A stretch of 32,882 nucleotides of DNA from Planctomycetota bacterium (GTDB lineage Bacteria > Planctomycetota > Planctomycetia > Pirellulales > PLA5): positions 1-32,882 of the forward strand of contig QEVJ01000061.1 in NCBI GenBank assembly GCA_003576845.1, in the 5' to 3' direction. This document shows, one piece after another, positions 25,444 to 32,882 of the stretch (position 1 is its first letter; every line of letters begins with the position of its first letter). A model generated the notes under the pieces. It was not told the DNA's origin and made no database searches. It saw only the letters and a program-made list of their open reading frames with translations. Made by a program: the position numbers and the translations under genes.

Positions 25444-25472
25444 AGAATATGGCAATTCCCAAACAGGGTCAA
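25444..25472 (-). promoter_or_regulatory. Sigma70-type promoter of candidate RNA
   Basis: On the minus strand: TTGACC (25472-25467), a 17-bp spacer and TATTCT (25449-25444). The -35 is 5/6 and the -10 is 4/6, with ideal spacing in an AT-richer patch. The predicted start is near 25437. No Shine-Dalgarno plus start codon with a plausible protein follows. Confidence 0.55.
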
Positions 25473-25639
25473 GGTCGATTTCCACGATCCGCAAAAATCT
25501 GAAATTGCCTCAAAAACCCGCAGAAAACCAGCCTTTTCGGACGGCGGCAAAGATGCTTGAACGCGCCGCGAGCCGCCAGGAATGCCCCGCGAACCGCATC
25601 CATTGCGACTTCGCGCCGCTGCGGTTTGCGAGTCCTACC

Positions 25640-26812
25640 TCACCGCTTCTCGCGCTCGATCCACTGCGCCACGCGCTCGCGGCAGTAGGCGTCGTCGCGC
25701 GAACGACGCAACAAATCGCCGAGCGACTCGACGTGTTGCCCGAAGTCCGAAAGCGGTGCCGCCGCCGATCGCCGCGGCCGCCCAAAGATCGGCCAACTCC
25801 CCAGCGTCACCACGATTGCCAGAGCAATCGCGTGATAGAGCATGTCGCTGATCGGCGGCGGGTAATCCGCTTCGGTCGGCGGCTGAACTTTGGGGTCGTT
25901 CTTGTGTACTCGCGGACCGCCCTCGTCGCTTTCCAGGAACACCACGTCGCACTCGCTGCCCGACTGTAACTCGACCGCGTCGATCAGCTCCGCCGCGAGC
26001 CTGCGATGCTCGCGGTTGACCAGCGCCAGGTTCAGCAAAAACGAACCATTTTGCACGATGAACAACGCCCCGTCGCCGAACTGCATCCGCCGCAAGCGCG
26101 AGACGACCGCGCTGTCCTCGGTGTACAAGAGTAGCTCGTCGCTCTCCTCGACCGTCAGCCGATCGTTGAGTTCGATCTCCGTCTTGGCGACGTCGATCGT
26201 CTCGCTCCATTCGCCTTGCAGCGAACTGCGAACGTCGGCCTTTGCTTCGTTCTCGTCCGGCAAAAGCTCGGTCGTCCGCGTCAATCGAAACCAGCCTTCC
26301 GAAGGCCGTTCGCCGCGGCGGTCGGGCTGCCGTTTCGCATCCTCGAAGAACCGCGTCGCCGCCACGCGCACCTTGGCCGCTTCGAGCAGCTGGCGCAATT
26401 CCTCGCGCTTTTCGGGCGGCGCTTTGGCGATCGCCTTTTCCCAATACAGCGGCTCGGCGTCAAAATCGCGGCCGACGTAAACGAGCGTCCGCCCGAAACC
26501 ACTCCGCAGCCAGTCCTCGAACCATCGCCGCACCTCGGGCCGCGGCGGATGGAAGTCGTCGGGAAACCACACGATCACGTCCGCCGTCTCGATCGCCGGC
26601 GACAGCGCCGAACGCGCCGAAACCTTGTGCCCCGCCTGCGCGAACATGCCCGCGATCACCGCCGTGCCGTTGAGGCTGTCGCCGTGCGACCGGCCGCGCT
26701 GACGCCCGTACTCGACGTTCACCTGCGACTGCTCTTCGGGCTCGGCGCATCCGCCGGCGAGCAGCGTGCACCACGCCGCGAAGGCAAACATCCATCGCCG
26801 CCGACCGCTCAT
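25640..26812 (-). CDS. DUF4350-domain lipoprotein
   Basis: A 390-aa membrane protein. The N-terminus is a lipoprotein signal (hydrophobic stretch ending LLAGGC, lipidated Cys at 22). The DUF4350 segment follows (SLNGTAVIAGMFAQAGHKV, then DVIVWFPDD), resembling a glutamine amidotransferase-like Rossmann fold without enzymatic motifs. Middle and later parts contain GDGALFIVQNGSFLLNLALVN and a C-terminal membrane segment (about 332-352) followed by a cytoplasmic tail. The function is unknown; in other bacteria DUF4350 proteins lie with DUF4129, MoxR and DUF58 genes. The start overlaps the DUF4129 stop by 4 nt (ATGA), indicating coupling. The downstream MoxR and DUF58 partners are not present here. 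Confidence 0.82.
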   Translation of the reverse strand: MSGRRRWMFAFAAWCTLLAGGCAEPEEQSQVNVEYGRQRGRSHGDSLNGTAVIAGMFAQAGHKVSARSALSPAIETADVIVWFPDDFHPPRPEVRRWFEDWLRSGFGRTLVYVGRDFDAEPLYWEKAIAKAPPEKREELRQLLEAAKVRVAATRFFEDAKRQPDRRGERPSEGWFRLTRTTELLPDENEAKADVRSSLQGEWSETIDVAKTEIELNDRLTVEESDELLLYTEDSAVVSRLRRMQFGDGALFIVQNGSFLLNLALVNREHRRLAAELIDAVELQSGSECDVVFLESDEGGPRVHKNDPKVQPPTEADYPPPISDMLYHAIALAIVVTLGSWPIFGRPRRSAAAPLSDFGQHVESLGDLLRRSRDDAYCRERVAQWIEREKR

Positions 26813-27582
26813 GCTCGGGCCTCGTCGATCGAGCGGTGAAAGTCGTCGATGCCTCGCCAGGTCGTCTCGAAGTCGTCGCGCGGCAACTCCCGGCGCCCGA
26901 AGAACGCGGCCTCGAACGCGTGCATTGCCGACTCGAAGAAGCTCGCCACCGTCGGCCGCGAGCGGACTTCGCGAAGGTATTGCCGGTTCGTCTTGCCCTT
27001 GGCCAGGCGAATCAAATGCCCGCGATCGAGCCGCAAGAGCATGTGGCTGTACAAGTAGATCATTGCCCGCGCGAACTCACCCCGTTCATACAACCGCCGC
27101 GCTTCGGCCAACAAGTCCGAATCCGCCGCGGCCACCGGCACGGGCAAGGCTTCGAGATCGACGCCGGCGCTCTCCTTCGCCGTCTTCCCTTTGCGTTCCA
27201 ATCCGTCGCCCTGCAAAATTGCATACAGGATCGTGCCCACTAGGGCGGCGATAATCAACCCGACGACGATCCACGCCACGATCGCGCCGCCGGCGAGAAA
27301 ACCGCTCGGCGATCGAACGCGGAACGAGCGGCCGCGCTCGCGCTCTTCTCCCTCGCGTCCGCGCCCGCGCTCGGAGCCCGAACTCCCTTTCACCTCCTTA
27401 GCGCCGCGGACCGTCACCGGGCGCACGTCGTCGGCCTTCGCGTCATACCACGGAAAGTTGCCGCTCTCGCCCAGCGCCTCGCGCCCCGATTCGACCGGAT
27501 CGTCGATCCCGGCAAGTCCCGCAACCGGCGCGCACAACACAATGAGCCAGACGCCAACGACCGTCTTAATCGACCCTGGCAT
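26809..27582 (-). CDS. DUF4129-domain membrane protein
   Basis: A 257-aa protein with a signal peptide (1-25), a basic low-complexity extracytoplasmic region (60-90), one strong membrane helix at about 98-122 (VAWIVVGLIIAALVGTILYAIL) and a C-terminal DUF4129 domain. The domain shows GEFARAMIYLYSHMLLRLDRGHLIRL, KTNRQYLREV and the FFGRREL segment. The DUF4129 domain often occurs at the end of transglutaminase-like membrane proteins; here it stands alone. It shares an operon with DUF4350 (4-nt overlap) and probably acts with the RDD and SpoIIM proteins in an envelope complex. The exact function is unknown. Confidence 0.85.
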   Translation of the reverse strand: MPGSIKTVVGVWLIVLCAPVAGLAGIDDPVESGREALGESGNFPWYDAKADDVRPVTVRGAKEVKGSSGSERGRGREGEERERGRSFRVRSPSGFLAGGAIVAWIVVGLIIAALVGTILYAILQGDGLERKGKTAKESAGVDLEALPVPVAAADSDLLAEARRLYERGEFARAMIYLYSHMLLRLDRGHLIRLAKGKTNRQYLREVRSRPTVASFFESAMHAFEAAFFGRRELPRDDFETTWRGIDDFHRSIDEARA

Positions 27583-27871
27583 ACGCGAACCACCCGGTAC
27601 TCAAACCGCAAAGCCGCAAAGAGGCAAAGCTACGAATCCGCCAACTCACCGCGATTCTATCAGATGCGAAACAAGGAATCACGGCGACGCAGCAAACGGA
27701 TCAAACTAACCGCACCAAATCTTCGTCCCTGGGAAGTTCTTTGTCCATCGCGAAAGCGCGAAAGTACGAAATCGCGAAACGCTCGGAGGAATATTGGAAA
27801 TCCGATCAAGTGGCGCTGCGGTCGAAGTTTTCGCGGTCGTTCTGCATTCTTCATTTTGCATTCTGCCTTCC
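27583..27871. other. Intergenic region with three kinds of word repeat
   Basis: No gene is seen. Three low-complexity stretches occur: near 27604-27630, words CCGCAAAG and GGCAAAG; near 27748-27781, words GCGAAA and TACGAAA; and at 27845-27868, words TGCATTCTTCATTTTGCATT, which match one arm of the repeats at 13859 and 28776. They lie in the same style of gap as the inverted repeats elsewhere, but here without facing partners. Confidence 0.6.
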
Positions 27872-28765
27872 CTACGTGACCGTCCGCGTCATCGCAGCCG
27901 CTTCCGTGCGGACCCGCAACTCGACCTCCCAGCCTTCCCGCCGAATCCGCAAATCGAGATACCCCAAAAATCGCACGATCGCCAGAAACCAAACCGTCAT
28001 CCACAGCGCGAGGGGCAAAACCACGGTGAACGTCGCCCGGTCCGCCTCGACGACGTTGAACAGCAGCGCCCGCATGTAGGAGATCGTCAGCCACAAGCTT
28101 CCGACAGTGAGAAACCCGAGCATTCCGGCCCCGATCATCTGCACGAACGAGTCGCCGCCAAACCCGGCGTGCAGCGCGGCGTTTCTCCGAGCCGTGGTCA
28201 TCGCCGAGCCGCGTTCGGCCCGGCGCGGATTGCGCTCGAGCAGAATCACCTCGTTCAAATACGGCCGCAGTCCGCGCGCCCCCAGCGCCCATAGCGCCGC
28301 GCACCACACGATGAACTCTGGCATGACCGCAAGATCGCGTTTGTTGTCGATGGCAGCCGCCACGAGCGCGAGCATCGTTCCCCGCACCACGCCTTGATAC
28401 CAGAAAAGCTGCCCCGCCGACCGGCCGAACTCGCGGATCAGTTGCCGCGTCGTCGGCCGCGTGCGAAACAAGACCTGGCCCAGGTAGATCGTCATCAGCG
28501 ACGTGGCCAGCGGCGCTTCGAGAAACACGAGCAGCGTCATGTACTTGACGTAGTCGCTCCGTTCGTCGCCGCCGTAGAGATCCGTTTCGTCGTACTCGGC
28601 GATCGGAGAAAGTGTCCAGGCGTTGAACGCGGCGAACGGCGCCGCCCCCAAAACGAGCGCAACCGCGAGCGGTCCGAAATGCCGCCGCGCTACGTGCAGC
28701 GCCAGGTCGAACAACTCCCGCTTTCCCCGTTCGCGGATCGAGATTTCGGTTTGATTGACGAACAT
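27872..28765 (-). CDS. Polytopic membrane protein of RDD/SpoIIM/DUF4129 cluster
   Basis: A 297-aa integral membrane protein with about six hydrophobic segments, among them PLAVALVLGAAPFAAF near 33-48, LLVFLEAPLATSLMTIYLG, FIVWCAALWALGA, MLGFLTVGSLWLTI and VVLPLALWMTVWFLAIV. It has no recognised enzymatic motif. A frame open to 28843 would add 26 residues, but that stretch translates the AT-rich word repeat; the ATG at 28765 with MFVNQTEISIRERGKRELF is the natural start. It sits between the SpoIIM-domain and DUF4129 genes on the same strand, so it is probably part of the same membrane system. The function is unknown. Confidence 0.78.
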   Translation of the reverse strand: MFVNQTEISIRERGKRELFDLALHVARRHFGPLAVALVLGAAPFAAFNAWTLSPIAEYDETDLYGGDERSDYVKYMTLLVFLEAPLATSLMTIYLGQVLFRTRPTTRQLIREFGRSAGQLFWYQGVVRGTMLALVAAAIDNKRDLAVMPEFIVWCAALWALGARGLRPYLNEVILLERNPRRAERGSAMTTARRNAALHAGFGGDSFVQMIGAGMLGFLTVGSLWLTISYMRALLFNVVEADRATFTVVLPLALWMTVWFLAIVRFLGYLDLRIRREGWEVELRVRTEAAAMTRTVT

Positions 28766-28775
28766 CGGCGGTTGC

Positions 28776-28873
28776 GAAGAATGAAAAATGCAAAATGGAG
28801 AATGCAAAATGCAACCGCCCGAAGTCGCGATCGCATGCGACATTTTTCATTCTTCATTTTGCATTTTGCATTT
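28776..28873. repeat. AT-rich inverted word repeat upstream of membrane protein gene
   Basis: The left arm at 28776-28814 and right arm at 28841-28873 are made of ATGCAAA and ATGAAAA words. GAAGAATGAAAAATG (28776-28790) is the exact reverse complement of 28841-28855. A GC-rich centre (28815-28840) contains TCGCGATCGCATGCGA. It is the same family as 13859-13950, about 15 kb away, and fills the gap between the SpoIIM-domain and 297-aa membrane protein genes. Confidence 0.85.
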
Positions 28874-28884
28874 CCCCTCCTTTC

Positions 28885-29892
28885 TCACAAGTCTCTGCCG
28901 CTTTCGCCGTTCTCTGCGTCAGCGATCATCGTCCTTCCGATCGACCCGAGCACGACGAAGTAGATCATCAGCACGAGGCTCGATCCGGCGCCGAACAGCG
29001 CCTTGATTTCATACGGCAGGGCCGAGGGCGAAATGTAACCCTCGATGAGCGCCGCCAATAGGAACAAGATCATCGCGACGCCCATCGCGGGCATCGCCGA
29101 CTTGCCGGCCAAGCGAACCGAATCGCCGCGCGTGAGTCCACCGGTAAACAAGAGCGCAAACCCGAGCTTCATCCCGACTCCGGCCGCCAGCACGATCGCC
29201 GTGAGTTCGAACGGCCCATGCGCCGTGACGAACTGAAAGAAATTGTCGCGCGCATCCGGCACGGTCGTCATGTAGCCGAACACGGCGCCCAGATAGGCCG
29301 CGTTGCGGACCGTTTCCAGAATCCCGCCGATGCCGAACAACAGCCCGTGGGCAAAGACGCGCAACCCGATCGTCGTGTTGTGGCTCTGATAGAACCCGGT
29401 CATGCCCGTGCCGCCACCAAGATCCTGCTCCCACTTGGCCTGGACGTACATCTCTTCGTACATCCGCAGGTTGTCTTCGCCGACCATTTTCACGGCGAAA
29501 TCCGGCGCCGGCGAGGCATCCGACGCGAGCCACATCGACATCGCGAACAAGCCCCAGAACAGCACCGACGCCACGCGAATATAGCGGTCGGCATACAACT
29601 GCGCGGGCACGGCGTAGAGCAACTCGGCCATCCACATCCGAATCCGAAACCGCTGACTGCGGTAGATCTGGTTGTGCGCCCGGCCCACGAGCTGATGCAG
29701 ATAATCGACGGTGCTCGGCGGCAATTGATACGACTCGGCCAGAGCCAGGTCCGCGCACACCGCGCGGTAAAGAGACGCAAACCGCGCCACGACCGGCGCG
29801 GGAATCCGCCGGAACTGCTCAAGCTTGCGGCAAAGTTCGTCGAGCTGTCGCCAATTCCCCCGCCGCGATTCGAGAAGCTGCGAAACTTTCAT
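28885..29892 (-). CDS. Stage II sporulation protein M (SpoIIM) domain protein
   Basis: A 335-aa membrane protein. A soluble helical N-terminal region (about 1-95) is followed by a first membrane helix (about 106-124), a periplasmic loop, and then four or five hydrophobic segments. SpoIIM-family features include LRVFAHGLLFGIGGILE, NAAYLGAVFGYM, AHGPFELTAIVLAAGVGM with the conserved HGxxE, and GLTRGD. In Bacillus, SpoIIM belongs to a peptidoglycan-remodelling complex in engulfment; in non-sporulating bacteria the family lies beside RDD genes and its role is unknown. Both are true here: RDD lies upstream and DUF4129/DUF4350 downstream on the same strand. Confidence 0.88.
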   Translation of the reverse strand: MKVSQLLESRRGNWRQLDELCRKLEQFRRIPAPVVARFASLYRAVCADLALAESYQLPPSTVDYLHQLVGRAHNQIYRSQRFRIRMWMAELLYAVPAQLYADRYIRVASVLFWGLFAMSMWLASDASPAPDFAVKMVGEDNLRMYEEMYVQAKWEQDLGGGTGMTGFYQSHNTTIGLRVFAHGLLFGIGGILETVRNAAYLGAVFGYMTTVPDARDNFFQFVTAHGPFELTAIVLAAGVGMKLGFALLFTGGLTRGDSVRLAGKSAMPAMGVAMILFLLAALIEGYISPSALPYEIKALFGAGSSLVLMIYFVVLGSIGRTMIADAENGESGRDL

Positions 29893-29937
29893 GGCTCACT
29901 TCGCCCCCGCGCCCTCATTTAGCCCCCGCGCCCATTT

Positions 29938-29962
29938 AGCCCCCGGTGAACACACCGGGGGC
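29938..29962 (+). repeat. Palindromic repeat (CCCCCGGTG type), copy 3
   Basis: A 10-bp stem, GCCCCCGGTG at 29939-29948 and CACCGGGGGC at 29953-29962, around AACA, with TTTA just upstream. It is identical in arms to the elements at 2499 and 2652. Immediately upstream (29902-29938) are two truncated iterations of its head (CGCCCCCGCGCCC followed by ATTTA), suggesting local slippage or decayed copies. It lies in the 29893-30028 gap between the RDD and SpoIIM-domain genes. Confidence 0.8.
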
Positions 29963-30028
29963 AAAGCGGCGTGCGTACGAGAAAACGCAAGTTTCGCGAA
30001 TCACCACAAACGATTGGAAAGCCAAGCC

Positions 30029-30889
30029 TCAAACACGAATCAACGGTGCTTCGGTAAGCGGCACAGCGGGCGTCCGATACGCTTCCACGTCGCCCGGCTC
30101 CTCCGCCACGAACGTCCGATAGTACAGCGCACACAGCAGCGTGTCGTAATTCGTCTGCGCCGGTAACCGCAACCGCGCAATCAACGGCACGGCCAGATGC
30201 CGCGCGACTTCCGCCCGCCGCAGCGGCGACAGCGCGAGCCGCCGTTCCGCATACATCGACAGCGCTTTGCCCAGCGAACGCGTAGCCTCGAAATCGACGG
30301 GTATTTCCGCCGCGAGCGCCAGCACGGCCGGGTCACTCACGTTCACCACGCCGTGCACGCCGCTCTTGCGCTCGACAACGACCATCGTTCCCGCCGCCAG
30401 GTCGCCGAGGCGTTGATACCGCTCGGTCAACGCCATCGAAATCAAGCCGACCCAGTACAGCCCGACGAGTTGCAACTCCGGCCAGAAAAAACCGAACGCA
30501 TAGGGCATCGTGTCCACGTCGCGCAAGATGTTCCGCAGCACGGCCTGGAGCGCGTTGATCGGCCGGCCGTCGACGGAAAGCACGCGCAGCCCGATGAGCC
30601 GCTTGCCGGGCGTCTGTCCGTTCCAGAACGTTTCGAACAGCCCGCCATAAAAGTGCGTCAGAACGAAAAACCCGATGGCCAGAAAGCCGATGCCGAAGTC
30701 GAACGCCCCAACGGCCGAAACGCCCCACAAACCAATCAGCATCACGAACGCAATCGCGACCCGCACGGCCAGGTCGATGAGATAAGCCGGCAAGCGGCGA
30801 AACGGCCCGGCCACCTCGTAGTGGAACGCCACATTCTCCGGCGTCACGACGTTGATCTGGCCGTCGATCGTCGAAAGCGATGCGGCCAT
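30029..30889 (-). CDS. RDD-family membrane protein
   Basis: A 286-aa protein. The RDD domain (about 20-165) has the diagnostic residues FRRLPAYLIDLAVR (Arg then Asp), a following pair of membrane helices, NGQTPGKRLIGLRV and LRNILRDVD. The C-terminal 110 residues are a soluble helical extension. RDD proteins are poorly understood and proposed to be transporters or partners of envelope complexes. It is the first gene of the minus-strand cluster with SpoIIM. An upstream extension to 30952 is not needed, since MAASLSTIDGQINVVTPENV at 30889 is a natural start. Confidence 0.88.
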   Translation of the reverse strand: MAASLSTIDGQINVVTPENVAFHYEVAGPFRRLPAYLIDLAVRVAIAFVMLIGLWGVSAVGAFDFGIGFLAIGFFVLTHFYGGLFETFWNGQTPGKRLIGLRVLSVDGRPINALQAVLRNILRDVDTMPYAFGFFWPELQLVGLYWVGLISMALTERYQRLGDLAAGTMVVVERKSGVHGVVNVSDPAVLALAAEIPVDFEATRSLGKALSMYAERRLALSPLRRAEVARHLAVPLIARLRLPAQTNYDTLLCALYYRTFVAEEPGDVEAYRTPAVPLTEAPLIRV

Positions 30890-30997
30890 GGCGAAACGTG
30901 CGGCGAAGCAAAAGAAGTCGAAGCGAGAACGTCTGCTCCGATTATTCGCCATCCCGCGCCGCGTCGCAAGCCAATTCGGCGCGATGCCGGCCGCGAG

Positions 30998-32779
30998 CTA
31001 CGACACGGCCTGCGCTTGATATTGCTCGCTCCACCGTGCCAGTTCCTCGACGCCCTTGCGGTGACAGAAGTCGCCGAAGGTTTCGCCCGCCGTCCGTTCG
31101 TGCTTGAAATAGGCGAGCACCGGAACGAGCGTCGCGGCGATTTCTTCGCCGGGTACCAGGTCCTTGTAAATCGCGTTGAGCCGGTCGCCCAAGAGCCGCC
31201 CGCCGAGCAGGATCGTGTATTTGCCCTGCGCCTTGCCGACCAGACCAATGTCGCAGTTGTACGGCCGCGCGCAGCCGTTCGGGCAGCCCGTCATGCGGAC
31301 CGTAAAAGTCTCGTCCGAAAGGCCCAGCCGCGCGAGCTCGACTTCGATCTCGTCGATGATGCCCGGCAAGGCCCGTTCGCTCTCCGTGATCGCCAGACCG
31401 CACGTCGGCCACGCGACGCAAGCCATCGACCAGCGGCGGACCGTCGAGATTTCGTGCGACAGCTTGACGCCGTGGTCGCGCAGCAGCGTTTCGAGGCGGG
31501 CGCGGCTCTCCTCCGCTATGTCGGTGAACAGAATGCTCTGGTGCGAATTGAGGCGAATCCCCGGACGAAGCTCGCGACAGACAGCGCGGAGCGCCTCTTT
31601 GAGCCGCCAATCGTCGCGGTCGGCAATCCGACCGTTCTCCACGTTCAGACCGTAGAACCACCGCCCGTCGCCTTGCTCGTGCCAGCCGAGATGATCGTCG
31701 AATCCGCGCACGTCGTCGGGATGCGGATCGGCGAGCGCGTGGCCGAGATATTCCTCGACCTTGGCCCGAAACCACGGCAGCCCGCGCTCGTGAATCAAAT
31801 ACTTGAGCCGGGCCTGCTTGCGGTCGCTGCGGTTGCCGAAGTCGCGGAACACCTTGACGACCGCGGTCGCGACGTCGACCGCTTCTTCCGGCCGGCAAAA
31901 CGCCATCCGCTTGGCCACCGCCGGAAACGTTTTCTTCACGCTCGGCGTCACGCCGAAACCGCCGCCGACCAGCACGTTGTAGCCGACGATCTTGAAATCC
32001 TCGCAAATCGCCATGAAACCGAGATCGTTGGCGTACAGGTCGACGCAGTTATCGCCCGGCAAGCCGATCGCCGTTTTGAACTTCCGCGGCAGATACGTCT
32101 TGCCGTAGATCGGCTCGACTTCGTCGCCGCCGGTGGGCTGGCCGTTGTGCTTGTGGACGTTGTGGGCGTGGCCGTTAGCGCCGCCCGCGACGAGCGTGTC
32201 CTCGCCGGTCGCTTCGTCGCGGAGCCAGATTTCGTGATACGCCCGCGTTCGCGGCGCAAGGTGTGCGGCCAGCCGGTCAGCCAAGTCTTGAAGCTCGCGA
32301 TGCACCGGGTCGTGGTGGTGCGGCGCGGGGCAGCACATCACGTTCCGCTCCACGTCGCCGCACGCCGCAAGCGTCGAAAGCTGCACCTCGTTGATCCGCG
32401 CGATGCACCGCTTGAGGTTCTTCTTGAGCACGCCGTGCAGTTGCAAGCCCTGCCGCGTCGTGATTCGCAACGTCGTGTTGCCGATCTCGTCGCACAGGTC
32501 GAGTTCGGCGAGCAGTTGCTCCGCAGTGAGCTTCCCGCCAGGAATCTTCGTGCGGACCATGAACATGTACGTCTTTTGCGACTTGCCGCCGTCGGTCGCC
32601 GTGCGGTTCTCGCGGTCGTCTTGCTGATACGTGCCGTGGTGCTTGAGCAGGTTGATGCTGACCTTGCCGAAAAAGTCGTTGCCGTCGACCAATTCGGCGG
32701 AGATTGGTCCGCGCAGGTAGTTGCTCTCGACCTTGGCGGTTTCGACCGCGCTCGGTTTTCCGGATGGTTGGTCAGTCAT
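30998..32779 (-). CDS. cysI: Assimilatory sulfite reductase hemoprotein (CysI-like)
   Basis: The 593-aa siroheme/[4Fe-4S] enzyme performs the six-electron reduction of sulfite to sulfide for cysteine synthesis. The four cluster cysteines are C454, C460 (ACVAWPTC), C499 and C503 (TGCPNGC); their spacing of 6, 39 and 4 equals that of E. coli CysI. Other CysI-type marks are [39 protein letters not shown] and LGGRLLGDR. The cysteine context fits sulfite and not nitrite reductase. Whether NADPH-flavoprotein or ferredoxin is the donor cannot be told from this chain. The start overlaps the upstream gene stop by 4 nt. Confidence 0.93.
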   Translation of the reverse strand: MTDQPSGKPSAVETAKVESNYLRGPISAELVDGNDFFGKVSINLLKHHGTYQQDDRENRTATDGGKSQKTYMFMVRTKIPGGKLTAEQLLAELDLCDEIGNTTLRITTRQGLQLHGVLKKNLKRCIARINEVQLSTLAACGDVERNVMCCPAPHHHDPVHRELQDLADRLAAHLAPRTRAYHEIWLRDEATGEDTLVAGGANGHAHNVHKHNGQPTGGDEVEPIYGKTYLPRKFKTAIGLPGDNCVDLYANDLGFMAICEDFKIVGYNVLVGGGFGVTPSVKKTFPAVAKRMAFCRPEEAVDVATAVVKVFRDFGNRSDRKQARLKYLIHERGLPWFRAKVEEYLGHALADPHPDDVRGFDDHLGWHEQGDGRWFYGLNVENGRIADRDDWRLKEALRAVCRELRPGIRLNSHQSILFTDIAEESRARLETLLRDHGVKLSHEISTVRRWSMACVAWPTCGLAITESERALPGIIDEIEVELARLGLSDETFTVRMTGCPNGCARPYNCDIGLVGKAQGKYTILLGGRLLGDRLNAIYKDLVPGEEIAATLVPVLAYFKHERTAGETFGDFCHRKGVEELARWSEQYQAQAVS

Positions 32780-32882
32780 GGCAGGTGCGCGGCGATGTCG
32801 GCGCGGTCAAAGCCGCGACAGACGCCGGCGCCGCAGCGGCGAAACGCGTCGGCGAATTGGTGAGCGTCCACGTCATTCCACG
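32776..32882 (-). CDS. C-terminal fragment of gene upstream of cysI (partial)
   Basis: The minus strand is open from the window edge to a TGA at 32778-32776, encoding 34 residues that end [11 protein letters not shown]. The stop overlaps the cysI ATG (ATGA), the same 4-nt coupling seen between DUF4129 and DUF4350 in this window, so this is very probably a real gene cut by the window edge and cotranscribed with cysI. It is too short to assign to a family; a sulfur assimilation partner is plausible from position only. Confidence 0.6.
   Translation of the reverse strand, partial: WNDVDAHQFADAFRRCGAGVCRGFDRADIAAHLP

Noticed and set aside
24943-25494. Minus-strand frame of 183 codons across the candidate RNA
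   Set aside because: It starts upstream of the predicted transcription start, has no Shine-Dalgarno, runs into the antisense of the dehydrogenase gene, and has an atypical Gly/Arg-rich composition.
28766-28843. N-terminal extension of the 297-aa membrane protein
   Set aside because: The added 26 residues are a translation of the AT-rich word repeat; a natural start lies at 28765.
30197-32863. Very long plus-strand open frame (888 codons) opposite the RDD and sulfite reductase genes
   Set aside because: It is the antisense shadow of two well-recognised genes in GC-rich DNA; its translation is Arg/His/Val-rich with no family pattern and crosses the real gene boundary.

Overview
The window is high-GC DNA with planctomycete character, most likely from a flagellated member of the Pirellulales or a related group (Planctomycetota). 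This is inferred from gene content: PEP-CTERM and dockerin secreted proteins, a giant flagellin followed by FliD and two FliS-type chaperones, an S1 protein with a long disordered N-terminus, an RDD/SpoIIM/DUF4129/DUF4350 membrane cluster, a sugar dehydrogenase fused to a diheme cytochrome, and many short intergenic palindromes. No rRNA, tRNA, CRISPR array or insertion sequence was found.

Layout. 1-2.5 kb: two short hairpin repeats, a dockerin/PEP-CTERM secreted protein, an SDR oxidoreductase and ribosomal protein S21. 2.5-4.0 kb (minus): a second PEP-CTERM protein, separated from rpsU by an inverted pair of palindromes. 4.4-7.3 kb (plus): a compact operon of an ECF sigma factor, a one-TM membrane protein (candidate anti-sigma) and an HtrA/DegS-like PDZ protein in which all three protease triad positions look substituted. 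7.3-15.0 kb (plus): flagellar filament block, with a hairpin-rich leader, 894-aa flagellin, intrinsic terminator, 1035-aa FliD cap and two tandem FliS paralogues. 15.1-17.3 kb: accB-accC behind a clear sigma70-type promoter. 17.3-18.0 kb: a small acidic protein paired with an HNH nuclease. 18.0-19.9 kb (minus): ribosomal protein S1. 20.2-25.0 kb (plus): a conserved hypothetical, xseB, an M19 dipeptidase and the dehydrogenase-diheme fusion. 25.1-25.5 kb (minus): no credible ORF, but a well-formed promoter and an intrinsic-terminator-like hairpin about 340 nt apart, a candidate structured RNA. 25.6-30.9 kb (minus): DUF4350 lipoprotein, DUF4129 protein, a polytopic membrane protein, SpoIIM-domain protein and RDD protein. 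31.0-32.9 kb (minus): assimilatory sulfite reductase hemoprotein and the tail of an upstream gene overlapping it by 4 nt.

Most notable observations: (1) a roughly 90-100-residue module is repeated four times in the flagellin variable domain and occurs once in the cap protein FliD, apparently inserted inside a Flagellin-IN-type repeat; (2) the unidentified candidate RNA at 25.1-25.4 kb; (3) the apparently dead HtrA-like protein behind an ECF sigma factor; (4) several unrelated families of low-complexity 'word' repeats, most of them as facing inverted pairs in gaps between genes. All family assignments come from reading the sequence; no database search was run.
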